This document shows, piece by piece, positions 26,867-35,459 of a DNA stretch of 64,000 nucleotides. Position 1 is the first letter of the stretch, and each line of letters opens with the position of its first letter. The notes beneath the pieces are model-generated. The model was not told the DNA's origin. It saw only the letters and a list, made by a program, of their open reading frames with translations, and searched no databases. Both the position numbers and the translations under genes were made by a program. This DNA comes from Butyricicoccus_B sp017886875 (GTDB lineage Bacteria > Bacillota > Clostridia > Oscillospirales > Butyricicoccaceae). The stretch spans positions 248,001 through 312,000 of the forward strand of contig OZ007036.1 of assembly GCA_963931655.1 (NCBI GenBank), in the 5' to 3' direction.

Positions 26867-27250
26867 TTAAGTTGCAATAGCATCTATTTGGTTTTGTTGA
26901 CCAATAAGTTTTATTATAACCTTATTTGGTAAACATACAGCAATTTGTCCCGCATGTGTAAGTTTACCAGTATGTACACAAACTTGGTCTGGACAGTCTG
27001 AATACTCAAACCAAACCGAGTTATTTTCAATATAGATAATACTTTTTCCGTTTTCTGTTTCAACTGTTATTTTATCTTTGTAACCCTTATTCAATATTAT
27101 TTTATGTATAATTTTATTATCTTGACTAATTTCACAGATTAACTGGTCAGCTTGGGTGTTTATAAAAGGTATAAGGCATATGGTAGCTATAATTAATATA
27201 ACTGCAAATATAACAAAATCACCTTTTTTAAGAGCTTTTAATAATTCCAT
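26867..27250 (-). CDS. NusG domain II-containing membrane-anchored protein (EetA-like)
   Basis: 127 aa from ATG 27250 (GAAGGTGCAGATT). One N-terminal helix (~10-28) anchors an extracytoplasmic NusG domain II: HKIILNKGYKD, VETENGKSIIYIENN and CPDQVCVHTGKL. It overlaps the end of apbE by 23 bp. In related Firmicutes this small protein, the Gx protein and ApbE occur together and serve flavinylated electron transfer at the membrane. Confidence 0.8.
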   Translation of the reverse strand: MELLKALKKGDFVIFAVILIIATICLIPFINTQADQLICEISQDNKIIHKIILNKGYKDKITVETENGKSIIYIENNSVWFEYSDCPDQVCVHTGKLTHAGQIAVCLPNKVIIKLIGQQNQIDAIAT

Positions 27251-28232
27251 AATCTGCACCTTCAGCAAGGGTTAAATTTACAGAGCCGACAGTATATATT
27301 TTATGTTCTTTTGTTATAAAAACAGCATTTATATTATTGCTTTTACAAAATTCTATTCCTGTATCAAGTCCCATAACAAAAAGGGCAGTAGTAAGGGCAT
27401 CTGCACGGGTTGAATTTTCATCAATAACAGTGACCGCCCTAAGCTCATTTTGAGCGGGATAACCAGTTTTAGGATTGAAAATATGATGATATCTAACGCC
27501 ATCTTGTTCAAAATAACGTTCATAATCGCCAGAAGTCACAATAGATAAATCCTTTATTCTAACACTTGCTATATAAGAACTGTTATTATCAGGGTCAGCC
27601 AGACCTATTGACCATGAACCGTCATCAGAATTTGGATTTTCTCCATATGCACCGATATTTCCGCCTAAACTAGCGAGCATGGGTGTTGAAACGCCCTTAG
27701 TTATTAAATCAGTTGCATAGCCTTTACCAATGCCGCCAAGGTCTATTTGAGCACCGTTTAAAAGTTTAACCCCATTATTTTCAAGAAAAACTATATTTTC
27801 ATATCCAACATGAGTTAAAGCCTCATTTATTTGTTCGTCACTTGGAACAGAAGGGGAGTCAGTGCCTATGCCCCATAAATCAGAAAGTACAGCGGTAGTT
27901 GGGTCAAAAGCACCATCTGTAAACTTTGCAAGCTCAACCGCTTGTTTTAAAGCATTATATGCATTATCATCAAGAGTTACAGGCTCGCCATTAGCTGAAT
28001 TTAGCTTTGCAATAGAGCTTGAAGAAACTTGTCTGCTAAGGCAGTTGCTAAGCTCATTTACTTCTTTTTGTGCGTTTGAAAGAATGGTATCAGCTTCAGT
28101 GTTAGAATTTGCCCAAACGGATATATTCATAAAAGTATCCATTGCAAAAAAATCTTGTGACGAGTTTTTTAAAGATGAACACCCGCAGAGCATAGAAAGC
28201 ATAATAAAGAGAGTAAAAACACGTTTTTTCAT
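27228..28232 (-). CDS. apbE: FAD:protein FMN transferase (ApbE), lipoprotein
   Basis: 334 aa starting at ATG 28232 (TTGGAG 8 bp upstream; a TTG at 28253 is less likely). A lipobox MLCGC at ~15-19 predicts lipid anchoring outside the membrane. ApbE signatures: MDTFMNISVW, GAFDPTTAVLSDLWGIG, DLGGIGKGYATD, and the IVTSGDYERYF...HHIFNPKTGYP metal and active-site segment. It attaches FMN to Thr/Ser of target flavoproteins. No target with an FMN-binding domain is visible in the window, so its substrate is elsewhere on the chromosome. Confidence 0.9.
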   Translation of the reverse strand: MKKRVFTLFIMLSMLCGCSSLKNSSQDFFAMDTFMNISVWANSNTEADTILSNAQKEVNELSNCLSRQVSSSSIAKLNSANGEPVTLDDNAYNALKQAVELAKFTDGAFDPTTAVLSDLWGIGTDSPSVPSDEQINEALTHVGYENIVFLENNGVKLLNGAQIDLGGIGKGYATDLITKGVSTPMLASLGGNIGAYGENPNSDDGSWSIGLADPDNNSSYIASVRIKDLSIVTSGDYERYFEQDGVRYHHIFNPKTGYPAQNELRAVTVIDENSTRADALTTALFVMGLDTGIEFCKSNNINAVFITKEHKIYTVGSVNLTLAEGADYGIIKSS

Positions 28233-28304
28233 AAAATTACTCCAAAATTTCAAATTTTATAACAGATATAATTATAAAACGATGTCTAGTAAAATGCAAA
28301 TAAA

Positions 28305-28338
28305 ATTTAAAAAACCGCTGGGAATATAACCAGCGGTT
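28305..28338 (-). terminator. Terminator after the phospholipase C-like gene
   Basis: Stem ACCGCTGG/CCAGCGGT with an AATATAA-type loop, followed on the minus strand by a run of seven T. It lies 14 bp past the stop at 28352. Confidence 0.75.
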
Positions 28339-28351
28339 AAAAACTTTTAGA

Positions 28352-28951
28352 TTAAATAGAAGCGGTGATTGGCTCAGATGCAGGAACATAGCTGATACTA
28401 ACAACAGATGTTACAAACATAGCACAAATCTGGCAGATATGCACTAAATCATTATCAATACAGTGACGAACGGTTTCATTTTTGTAACGGTCGTGCATAG
28501 CCTTAATACGGCTTAAAAGAGCATCTTCAGAAACAGGAGGGATAACAGACTGAACCCAGTTGTCAAAATCCTGTTCAGTGAGCTTGCGACGTAGGCTAAG
28601 AGCCACACGTTTTTCATAGATATAATGAGCAAGCAAGCTCTTGTTATAGATATCATCATTATGAGGATAACAGAAGAAATCGGTTAGATAGTGGCAAATT
28701 TCGCCTAAATCTATAGATAAATCCTTGCCGTTATGCTGCTCAATAGTATATTTCTTTAAGAATGTACGAATTTTATCCATAACCTCATCAAACATTATAG
28801 ATGGGTAATGACGCTTTGTAAGATATGTTCCTGTGAGGTCAGGTTTTAAGTTGCCATAACGAAAAGCGTTTTCGTCAAAGCTAACACCATAGGTTGATTT
28901 AACATAAGCCAATAAAAGATTGGCTACACGGGTATGAGAGATAGAATCCAT
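28352..28951 (-). CDS. Zinc-dependent phospholipase C family protein
   Basis: 199 aa, all helical. It starts MDSISHTRVAN, has a YGNLKPDL motif, TKRHYPSI, GEICHYLTDFFCYPHND and a C-terminal helical stretch; these histidine/aspartate clusters fit the metal-binding core of the zinc-dependent phospholipase C / S1-P1-like fold. There is no signal peptide, so it is probably cytoplasmic, as in many Clostridia; the actual substrate is uncertain. Transcribed alone and closed by its own terminator. Confidence 0.7.
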   Translation of the reverse strand: MDSISHTRVANLLLAYVKSTYGVSFDENAFRYGNLKPDLTGTYLTKRHYPSIMFDEVMDKIRTFLKKYTIEQHNGKDLSIDLGEICHYLTDFFCYPHNDDIYNKSLLAHYIYEKRVALSLRRKLTEQDFDNWVQSVIPPVSEDALLSRIKAMHDRYKNETVRHCIDNDLVHICQICAMFVTSVVSISYVPASEPITASI

Positions 28952-29145
28952 GTATTAATGATGCCTCCTAATGGTACGATAATATATAAAAAATTTCTTG
29001 TTAAATAATCTTAACCAACGACTGTGTACATTGTAGCACATATTTTTATTAAGCACCATAGTGTTTATGAAAAAAAAACACATTTTTGATTAAATCGTCA
29101 AATACAACAAAATAGCCAAAATAAAATTTTTAAATACACTTATAT

Positions 29146-30018
29146 TTAACGAGCTCTAAAAGCCTCACTTCTAAATTTAACCTTGCCATCTAAGGCAGCT
29201 CTTAGGCGATTACACATAATATCTCTATCTTGGTTTAAAGTTCCAGCCAAATTTACATAATTTGACGCATGATTAGCACGGAAAATACTGCCTTCAGCAT
29301 CTATATGCTCAAGTAATATAAGGGTTTCATGTGCAATTTCAATAGGGTTCATAAGATAGAAACGACCTTCTTCCCAATCTTTCATAAGAGGAGTAGGAAG
29401 TTCAAAAAGCAAAGTTAAAAGACCTATATATTCAGGTTTCATTTTGGATAGAGCCTCAGCGGTTTTAATTGCATGTTCTTCTGAAAGTTCAAGCGAGCCA
29501 AGACCTGCAATACAGGTTACAGAAAGTTTCATACCTGCTTTTTTAACCATAAGACCTGCACGAATTATTTCATCAGCAGTTTCACCCTTGTTAACACGTT
29601 TTAAAACCTCATCAGAGCCAGACTCCAGACCTAGATAAATCATAGAAAGACCAAGCTCATAGAGCATATTTAAATCTTCTTGTTTTTTGCATAAAATAGA
29701 AGCAGGAGAACCATAAGAAGTTACACGTTCACATTCTGGGAAAAGCTTTTTGATATATTTTAAAATTTCTGCCATATGTTGAGGTTGACACATTAAAGCA
29801 TCACCATCAGCAAGGAAAATTCTATCGACATGGCGGTATTGTTTGCGGGCTGCATCAAAATCAGCTTTTACTTCTTCTAGTTTTCTAACTCTAAATTGTT
29901 TTTCTTTGTACATATCACAGAATGTACATTTATTATGACTACAACCAATAGTCACTTGTATAATAAGGCTGTAAGCCTCAGATGGTGGACGAAAAACTCT
30001 GCCTTCATAGTTAATCAT
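29146..30018 (-). CDS. Radical SAM protein of unknown substrate
   Basis: 290 aa. The cluster motif is IGCSHNKCTFCDMY (CxxxxxCxxC spacing). GDALMCQP, a GSP-type segment (YGSPASIL) and YLGLESGSDEVLKRVNKG fit the Elp3/MiaB-type radical SAM core that binds S-adenosylmethionine. There are no extra TRAM or B12 domains. Relatives are widespread in Clostridia without a defined reaction. Confidence 0.85.
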   Translation of the reverse strand: MINYEGRVFRPPSEAYSLIIQVTIGCSHNKCTFCDMYKEKQFRVRKLEEVKADFDAARKQYRHVDRIFLADGDALMCQPQHMAEILKYIKKLFPECERVTSYGSPASILCKKQEDLNMLYELGLSMIYLGLESGSDEVLKRVNKGETADEIIRAGLMVKKAGMKLSVTCIAGLGSLELSEEHAIKTAEALSKMKPEYIGLLTLLFELPTPLMKDWEEGRFYLMNPIEIAHETLILLEHIDAEGSIFRANHASNYVNLAGTLNQDRDIMCNRLRAALDGKVKFRSEAFRAR

Positions 30019-30045
30019 ATTATAAAAATCCTTTCATTATACTAA

Positions 30046-30076
30046 AAAAGTGCCTGTATAAAACACAAGCACTTTT
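30046..30076 (-). terminator. Terminator
   Basis: Stem AAAAGTGC/GCACTTTT followed by TTTT on the minus strand; it closes the 110-aa gene upstream. Confidence 0.65.
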
Positions 30077-30084
30077 ATTTGTAT

Positions 30085-30417
30085 TTAGTCTTGAGGTTCG
30101 GAATTATTATCCTTATCATCAGGGATAACTTCATCTTCATCAGTTGATACTTGCTCATAGATTTCATCTTCTGACTCGTCATCTAATTCATCATCTGTAC
30201 AGCAGTTGTCACAACCACAATCAGCACAGCAAGTACCCTCTTCATCATTTTCAGACTCAGCCATAAGCTCGTCAAGCTCATTCATAGCTTTAAGTTCGGC
30301 TTCGTGATAAATTTCCTCACGTTTTTTCTTTTTTAACATTGCAACTGCAACTGCACCAGCACCAGCAGCAATACCAGTAAGAATAAGACCTAGACCAAAT
30401 TTTTTCTTTTTACTCAT
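30085..30417 (-). CDS. Small acidic membrane-anchored protein with a Cys cluster
   Basis: 110 aa. KKKK, then one glycine/alanine-rich TM helix (~7-27), KKKKRE, and an extended acidic tail with a CCADCGCDNCC cluster (~62-72). The order suggests an N-terminal anchor and a long cytoplasmic or surface tail that might bind a metal. I do not recognise a family. Confidence 0.6.
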   Translation of the reverse strand: MSKKKKFGLGLILTGIAAGAGAVAVAMLKKKKREEIYHEAELKAMNELDELMAESENDEEGTCCADCGCDNCCTDDELDDESEDEIYEQVSTDEDEVIPDDKDNNSEPQD

Positions 30418-30525
30418 TTTATATCACCTCTTAAATATAGGAGTGCTGTTAAAATATGTTTTATTGAGAACACTTTATCACACTCGAAACTATTTGTCAA
30501 TCAGGAGATATCAATAGTTTGTGCA

Positions 30526-31332
30526 TTATTTTCCAAGTTCATACGCACGTTTAATACAGTTGTCATTAGCCTTTGCAAGAATATCATAAAGTTTATATTC
30601 ATCTAAGACCTTCATAGCTTCAAGTGTAGTGCCATTAGGCGAACAAACTGCCTTAATAAGCTCATCTGGAGTTTTATCGCCTGTAAGCATCATTTCAGCC
30701 GAGCCTATTAAAGTTTGACAGAAAAGCTTTAAAGCATCATTGCGGTTTATTCCATGTTTTTCAGCAGATTTTAGCATACCCTCAGTAAAAGCATAGATAT
30801 AAGCAGGAGCAGAACCTGCAAATGGAATAACATCATTGAGCTTGTTTTCATCATCAAATACAACAGTTACACCCATTGTATCAAATATATCACAAACGGT
30901 TTTAAGTTGCTCATCAGTTGCAGCCGCATTTTTAACAAGCTGAGTTGCACCTTTTCCAAGTAAAAGTGGGGTATTAGGCATACAACGAACAATAGGGCAA
31001 TCACTTGACAGAGCTTTTTCCATTTTAGCAAATGGTACACCAGCTGCAATGGATATTACAAGAGGTTTTGCATCAAGTCCTGAAAGCTTTTCAAGCATTT
31101 CAGGGAAAGTTTGAGGTTTTACAGCAAACAATACCATATCACTATGTGTATACAGATTTGTGTAATCATCACTTACAGCAAAACCAAGTTCAGAATTTTG
31201 TTTGCGTTTTTCTTCAGAGCGATTATATAAAATAATCTCATTTGCAGGTGTGCCAGCACGAACCATACCTTGTGCTATAGCCATACCCATATTACCAGCA
31301 CCGATAACTCCTAAACGATATTGTTTGCTCAT
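30526..31332 (-). CDS. proC: Pyrroline-5-carboxylate reductase
   Basis: 268 aa, the usual length. N-terminal Rossmann motif LGVIGAGNMGMAIAQGM, then CMPNTPLLLGKGATQ and the C-terminal GSAPAYIYAFTEGM, PNGTTLEAMK signature of ProC. It reduces 1-pyrroline-5-carboxylate to proline with NAD(P)H. GAGGTC lies just before the start. The NhaC antiporter gene is 18 bp upstream in the same direction, so they form an operon. Confidence 0.95.
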   Translation of the reverse strand: MSKQYRLGVIGAGNMGMAIAQGMVRAGTPANEIILYNRSEEKRKQNSELGFAVSDDYTNLYTHSDMVLFAVKPQTFPEMLEKLSGLDAKPLVISIAAGVPFAKMEKALSSDCPIVRCMPNTPLLLGKGATQLVKNAAATDEQLKTVCDIFDTMGVTVVFDDENKLNDVIPFAGSAPAYIYAFTEGMLKSAEKHGINRNDALKLFCQTLIGSAEMMLTGDKTPDELIKAVCSPNGTTLEAMKVLDEYKLYDILAKANDNCIKRAYELGK

Positions 31333-31349
31333 AATTCAAGACCTCTTTT

Positions 31350-32834
31350 TTAATTTTTTTTCTTACATTTAATTGTCATAAATGTTGCAAATGCTACAAG
31401 TAAAATCGAACCTAAAATAAGACCAGTCCAGCCATTATGTGTTATACCAGCTGCAATATAGCTTATAAAGCATATAACAGCAACACTGACAGCATAAGGT
31501 ATTTGAGTAGATACATGGTTTATATGCTTACATTGAGCACCAGCAGACGCTAAAATTGTGGTATCAGAGATAGGTGAAATATGGTCACCACAAACAGCAC
31601 CAGCAAGACAAGCAGAAACGGTTATAGTAAGCATAACATCTGTGCCAAAGATAGAAAAAGCTATTGGAATAAGAATACCAAAGGTACCCCAAGAAGTACC
31701 AGTAGCAAAAGCAATACCCAAAGCTATTAAGAAGAATATCGCAGGTAAAAACATGCTTATTGCAGCATCACCATGAATATGAGAGGAAACAAATCCACGT
31801 AAATCCAGATAATCTTCAGAGCAGATACCAGAAAGTGTCCAAGCTAGTGTTAAAATAAAAATAGCAGGAACCATTGCTTTAAAGCCTTCAGTAAAAGACT
31901 CACAGAACTGACCGAAAGTTAAAATTTTACGAGGTACATACATAAGGAATGTAAAAATTAAAGCTACAAATGAACCAAGCACAAGAGCATCAGCAGCCAC
32001 ACAGTTAGCAAAAGCATCAACAATACTTGCACCTGCAAAGCCGCCACCATTATAATACATAGCAGTAATACAGCTTGCAATTAAGAAAAAGATAGGTATT
32101 AACAAGTCTTTTACAGTTCCACAGCCTACGATAACAGTAGACTCTTCCTCGTTTGAGTCAATTTTACCGCTTTTCTCAACATGTTTATTGTATTTCGCCA
32201 TTGTAAAGAAATCAATATCAGTGGCACAAATCCAAATCAAAAACGCAAGAGTAAACAATGCGTAAAAATTAAAAGGAATTGTTTGTAAAAACAGTGAAAA
32301 ACCATTGATATTGGCATCTTCAGGCAAAGAAGATGTAACAGCAGCAGCCCAAGAAGAAATTGGTGCAATAATACATACTGGGGCTGCGGTGGCATCAATA
32401 ATATAAGCGAGTTTAGCACGAGTTATTTTCTGGCGGTCTGTAATAGGACGCATTACAGTTCCGACAGTTAAGCAGTTAAAATAGTCATCAACAAAAATAA
32501 GTGCACCAAGTGCAGAAGTAGCAAAAGAAGCTCCACGTTTTGATTTTATTTTTCTTGTAGCCCATTCGCCATAGGCACGAGAAGCACCCGATTTAGTTAT
32601 AAGTGATACTATCATACCAAGCATAATTAAAAAGATAATAATACTTAGATTACCAGAAACCTTATCTTTCATAATAGTGAAAGTGGTTTCAGTTGCAGCT
32701 AATGGATTTAAATTTGTAAACATCAAAGCACCAGCAAATATACCAACAAACAGTGAAGAATAAACTTCACGGGTTAGCAGTGCTAGTACGATTGCGATAA
32801 TTGGAGGTAAAACCGCCCAAAAAGTTGCATTCAT
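31350..32834 (-). CDS. NhaC-family Na+/H+ antiporter
   Basis: 494 aa with about 12 hydrophobic helices. Family signatures: FVDDYFNCLTVGTVMRP (~118-134), DATAAPVCIIAPISSW, FATGTSWGTFGILIPIAF and GDHISPISDTTILASAGA. These proteins exchange Na+ for protons, or in relatives malate/lactate. The substrate cannot be decided from sequence; linkage to proC suggests a role in osmotic or ion stress. Confidence 0.85.
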   Translation of the reverse strand: MNATFWAVLPPIIAIVLALLTREVYSSLFVGIFAGALMFTNLNPLAATETTFTIMKDKVSGNLSIIIFLIMLGMIVSLITKSGASRAYGEWATRKIKSKRGASFATSALGALIFVDDYFNCLTVGTVMRPITDRQKITRAKLAYIIDATAAPVCIIAPISSWAAAVTSSLPEDANINGFSLFLQTIPFNFYALFTLAFLIWICATDIDFFTMAKYNKHVEKSGKIDSNEEESTVIVGCGTVKDLLIPIFFLIASCITAMYYNGGGFAGASIVDAFANCVAADALVLGSFVALIFTFLMYVPRKILTFGQFCESFTEGFKAMVPAIFILTLAWTLSGICSEDYLDLRGFVSSHIHGDAAISMFLPAIFFLIALGIAFATGTSWGTFGILIPIAFSIFGTDVMLTITVSACLAGAVCGDHISPISDTTILASAGAQCKHINHVSTQIPYAVSVAVICFISYIAAGITHNGWTGLILGSILLVAFATFMTIKCKKKN

Positions 32835-32941
32835 TTAATTTTCTCCTTTTCCCCGACTAAACGGAATATGTAAAGAATTTTACAATATTTTTTAGAATTT
32901 TGCAAGTAGAAAATCCGCCTAATGGAGATACACAAGAGCTT

Positions 32942-33649
32942 TTAACGTGTGCGTTTATCTCCACGGCGGATATTTTGATGAGGTTCAATAATATCGGCAA
33001 CAGATTGCAAAAGAGTTAGCATAGATTGAGAAATATTAGGAAAATTTCGTGTAAGGTCAGTAGGTGTTAGAGAAGGCATGCGTATATCTTCAATTTCCAA
33101 ACCAAACTCACCTGAGCCAAGAGCAGCAGACCGTATACGCAGTTCAGATAAAGCCATTTGGGCATTACAAAGACCATCAAATTGATTTGAATTGGTGCGA
33201 AATGCAGCTTCAACACGGTCAGGGTCTGCAAGATACAGATAACGAAAAACCTTATATATCACAAGTGAAAGATACTGAGCTATTTCATCAGATAGTTGTT
33301 TAGAAGAGGTTTGTTCAGAGATATCAAAAAGTAAAGTCACAGCATTGTTTATAATTTTTCTATGAGCTTCTGTAAGCTCTGAAGGTGTAAGAGATACAGC
33401 TGAGATTTCTTTTATCTTACTAGATGAAGAAGAACCATCTCTAGCCATACTACGACCGAGCAAATAATCACATGATACACCATAGTAATCAGCTGCACGA
33501 ATTACAAACCCAAGACCAGGCTCACGCAGTCCATTTTCATAATGACTGAGAAGAGCCTGTGAAACATCTAAATCTATAGCAGCAGTTCGCTGGCTTATTT
33601 TCTTTTCTTTACGCAAAAGTGCCAATGTTCTTGAAAAATCGCTTGTCAT
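32942..33649 (-). CDS. XRE-family HTH regulator with a long C-terminal domain
   Basis: 235 aa. Residues ~5-62 are a CI-type HTH (LRKEKKISQRTAAIDLDVSQALLSHYENG, quoted in two parts by position: recognition helix about 25-45), with a YYGVSCDYLLG tail. The remaining ~170 residues are helical, with a basic RRGDKRTR end, and no recognised ligand domain. The antiporter gene lies directly downstream in the same direction, separated by 107 bp, so local regulation is possible. Confidence 0.75.
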   Translation of the reverse strand: MTSDFSRTLALLRKEKKISQRTAAIDLDVSQALLSHYENGLREPGLGFVIRAADYYGVSCDYLLGRSMARDGSSSSSKIKEISAVSLTPSELTEAHRKIINNAVTLLFDISEQTSSKQLSDEIAQYLSLVIYKVFRYLYLADPDRVEAAFRTNSNQFDGLCNAQMALSELRIRSAALGSGEFGLEIEDIRMPSLTPTDLTRNFPNISQSMLTLLQSVADIIEPHQNIRRGDKRTR

Positions 33650-33739
33650 ATTAAGTCAAACTCCGTAATGAAAGTATATAATATTATAGCGAAAATATTA
33701 CTAATTGTAAAGTATATTAGCATAAAATGTCGAAAAACA

Positions 33740-33770
33740 CAAGAAATCCCCCTTTTTATCAAAGGGGGAC
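33740..33770 (-). terminator. Terminator of folT
   Basis: Stem TCCCCCTTT/AAAGGGGGA with a short loop, followed on the minus strand by TTTCTTGTGTTTTT. It is 14 bp past the folT stop. Confidence 0.8.
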
Positions 33771-33783
33771 ACAATATTTAGTG

Positions 33784-34374
33784 TTATTTAGATAAACTGC
33801 GGCTTGTTCTCTTTTGAAAATTAATCACAAACACAACAGCAAAATAAAGTATAATACATTCGAAAGGTAGTAAAATAAGGTTTTTGGTTATTCTAAAAGG
33901 TAAAATAACTGACATAGCTTTACCAGCGGTTATAGTTAGCCAAAAAGTATTAAGACCTATATTACATATTAGATTAATACATGCTTTAGCACCAATAACA
34001 TAAGCGACTAAACTTTTTTTAGAGATAGAAGTTTTTTCTGGGTGATAGAGCCATAAACCATAAATAAGACCACCACATATTGCAGTTAAAGTATATCCAG
34101 GGAAATATCCACCCATAGAGAAATTACCTGCAAAGTAGCCGAGTATATCAGTACAAAAACCAGAAATCATACCGACAACAGGACCAAACAGCATAGAAAT
34201 AGCTGCCGAACAAATAAAACCGAAATCAATTCTGAGTTCGGGTGTCAGCCTTAGAGTTAGACCGCAAAGAGTCATAGCGGTGCTAAGAGCTACAAACATA
34301 GCTGTAATGGAAAGACAGCGTACATCTTGTAGATTTTTGGCGGACGATTTAAAGCGGGAGATTAAGTTTGACAT
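33784..34374 (-). CDS. folT: Folate-family ECF transporter S component
   Basis: 196 aa, six TM helices. The start at 34374 follows GGAGGTG by 9 bp; the open frame upstream to 34491 runs through the leader RNA and is not coding. Family features: MFVALSTAMT near the N-terminus, RIDFGFICSAAISMLFGP, GFCTDILGYF and GGYFPGYTLTAICGGLIYG, typical of FolT-like S components. It binds folate outside and hands it to the shared ECF T/A components, which are not in the window. The THF-type leader supports folate as ligand. Confidence 0.85.
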   Translation of the reverse strand: MSNLISRFKSSAKNLQDVRCLSITAMFVALSTAMTLCGLTLRLTPELRIDFGFICSAAISMLFGPVVGMISGFCTDILGYFAGNFSMGGYFPGYTLTAICGGLIYGLWLYHPEKTSISKKSLVAYVIGAKACINLICNIGLNTFWLTITAGKAMSVILPFRITKNLILLPFECIILYFAVVFVINFQKRTSRSLSK

Positions 34375-34502
34375 AAAAAATACACCTCCAAAATGTTTGT
34401 TGCTACACATTTCGAGGTGTTGCCTCAACAATATGTAACAGCGGGATGCGAAATTGATACCGCAGTAAAAATACTTTCGTCCGACAGACAACTCCCCGTT
34501 CT
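34375..34502 (-). promoter_or_regulatory. THF riboswitch and anti-SD expression platform before folT
   Basis: On the minus strand the aptamer runs from ~34502 (CGGGGAGTTGTC) to ~34437 (CGGTATCAATTTCGCATCCC), which matches the two conserved blocks of the tetrahydrofolate riboswitch. A hairpin with ACACCTCG (34413-34420) then lies opposite the folT ribosome-binding site GGAGGTGT (34382-34389), and the two are perfectly complementary. This suggests that folate binding controls translation by hiding the ribosome-binding site. The 3' aptamer block matches the consensus well; the 5' block is less close. Confidence 0.65.
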
Positions 34503-34579
34503 GTCAGCACTTGACGCATTAATTTCTACTCTGTTTTGAGATAACATTATTATACACCTAAAAAAAATAAAGTCAATAT

Positions 34580-35140
34580 TTAAATCAAACCTAAATGCTC
34601 TATTAAAATTTTAATTCCCATTAATATAAGCAGTATACCACCTGCAATTTCTGCACGTTTAGCATATTTTTCACCGAAAATACTGCCGATTTTAACGCCT
34701 AAACCAGAAGTTATAAATGTTATAGCACCTATTATAGCTACTGCAAGCCATATATTAACGCCTAAAAATGCAAAGGTTATACCTACAGCGAGGGCATCAA
34801 TGGCAGTAGCAACAGCAAGAGGGAACATAGCTTTTATACTATATGATGCACCAGCTTCTTCTTCATCATCAGAAAAAGCTTCTTTTAACATATTACTACC
34901 AATGAGAGCAAGCAGTATAAAAGCAATCCAATGGTCAAAAGCTTGTATAGATGACGCAAATTTTTCGCCTAAAAAACAGCCGATAAGCGGCATAAGCATT
35001 TGAAATCCGCCAAACCATATTCCGCATATAATAGAATTTTTGATTTTATATTTCCCGCTTGCAAGTCCCTTACTAAGCGATACAGCAAAAGCGTCCATAG
35101 CAAGAGAAAAACCTATAATAATAATTTCTACAACACCCAT
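34580..35140 (-). CDS. mntP: Manganese efflux pump MntP
   Basis: 186 aa, six TM helices. Two half-repeats each start with an aspartate-containing helix: SLAMDAFAVSLSKGL (~13-27) and TAIDALAVGITFAF (~112-125). These match the MntP/YebN family that exports Mn2+. TTGGAGGAA precedes the ATG at 35140. A yybP-ykoY manganese riboswitch upstream strongly supports the substrate. Confidence 0.92.
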   Translation of the reverse strand: MGVVEIIIIGFSLAMDAFAVSLSKGLASGKYKIKNSIICGIWFGGFQMLMPLIGCFLGEKFASSIQAFDHWIAFILLALIGSNMLKEAFSDDEEEAGASYSIKAMFPLAVATAIDALAVGITFAFLGVNIWLAVAIIGAITFITSGLGVKIGSIFGEKYAKRAEIAGGILLILMGIKILIEHLGLI

Positions 35141-35199
35141 AATTTTTTATTCCTCCAAATTTTTATTACATCTTATGGTTTAAAATGGAAAATAAGAAC

Positions 35200-35242
35200 A
35201 AAAAAGACTCATGTGCAGCATAAAAAAGCTACACATGAGTCT
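35200..35242 (-). terminator. Riboswitch terminator
   Basis: Stem AGACTCATGTGTAGC/GCTGCACATGAGTCT with a TTTTTTA-type loop and a run of Ts, placed between the yybP-ykoY aptamer and mntP. It is the natural off-state hairpin, prevented by Mn2+ binding in characterised examples. Confidence 0.85.
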
Positions 35243-35249
35243 CGTTCAT

Positions 35250-35333
35250 TAAGTCTCGCCAGACCTAGAAAAGTCAGTATGTTGACGAGACACACGTCCA
35301 TTTTAAATGTAAGTGCGTACTACTCCCTCACGA
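35250..35333 (-). promoter_or_regulatory. yybP-ykoY manganese riboswitch aptamer
   Basis: The two conserved internal loops are present in order: GAGGGAGTAGTACGC near 35332, and GTCAACATACTGAC ... TCTGGCGAGACTT at 35251-35290. The stretch of ~84 nt fits the family. It lies ~110 bp upstream of mntP, the commonest partner gene of this riboswitch. Confidence 0.88.
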
Positions 35334-35459
35334 AGCAGAAATATTATAAACAAATATATAAAGGTTAGTCAATGATAACATGATATTATACCTTGTTGAC
35401 ATTTGTAAAAAATGCTATAATTATAAAAGTGATAACTATATAAAAAGGTGTAATGCAAT

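Noticed and set aside
35000..35368. 122-aa plus-strand ORF overlapping mntP and its leader
   Set aside because: It is antisense to mntP and the yybP-ykoY riboswitch, has a biased composition and lacks a ribosome-binding site. The riboswitch explains the sequence.
35396..35421. Promoter TTGACA...TATAAT before the 745-aa sensor gene
   Set aside because: The spacer is only 14 nt, too short for a normal sigma-A promoter; I do not report it as a feature.
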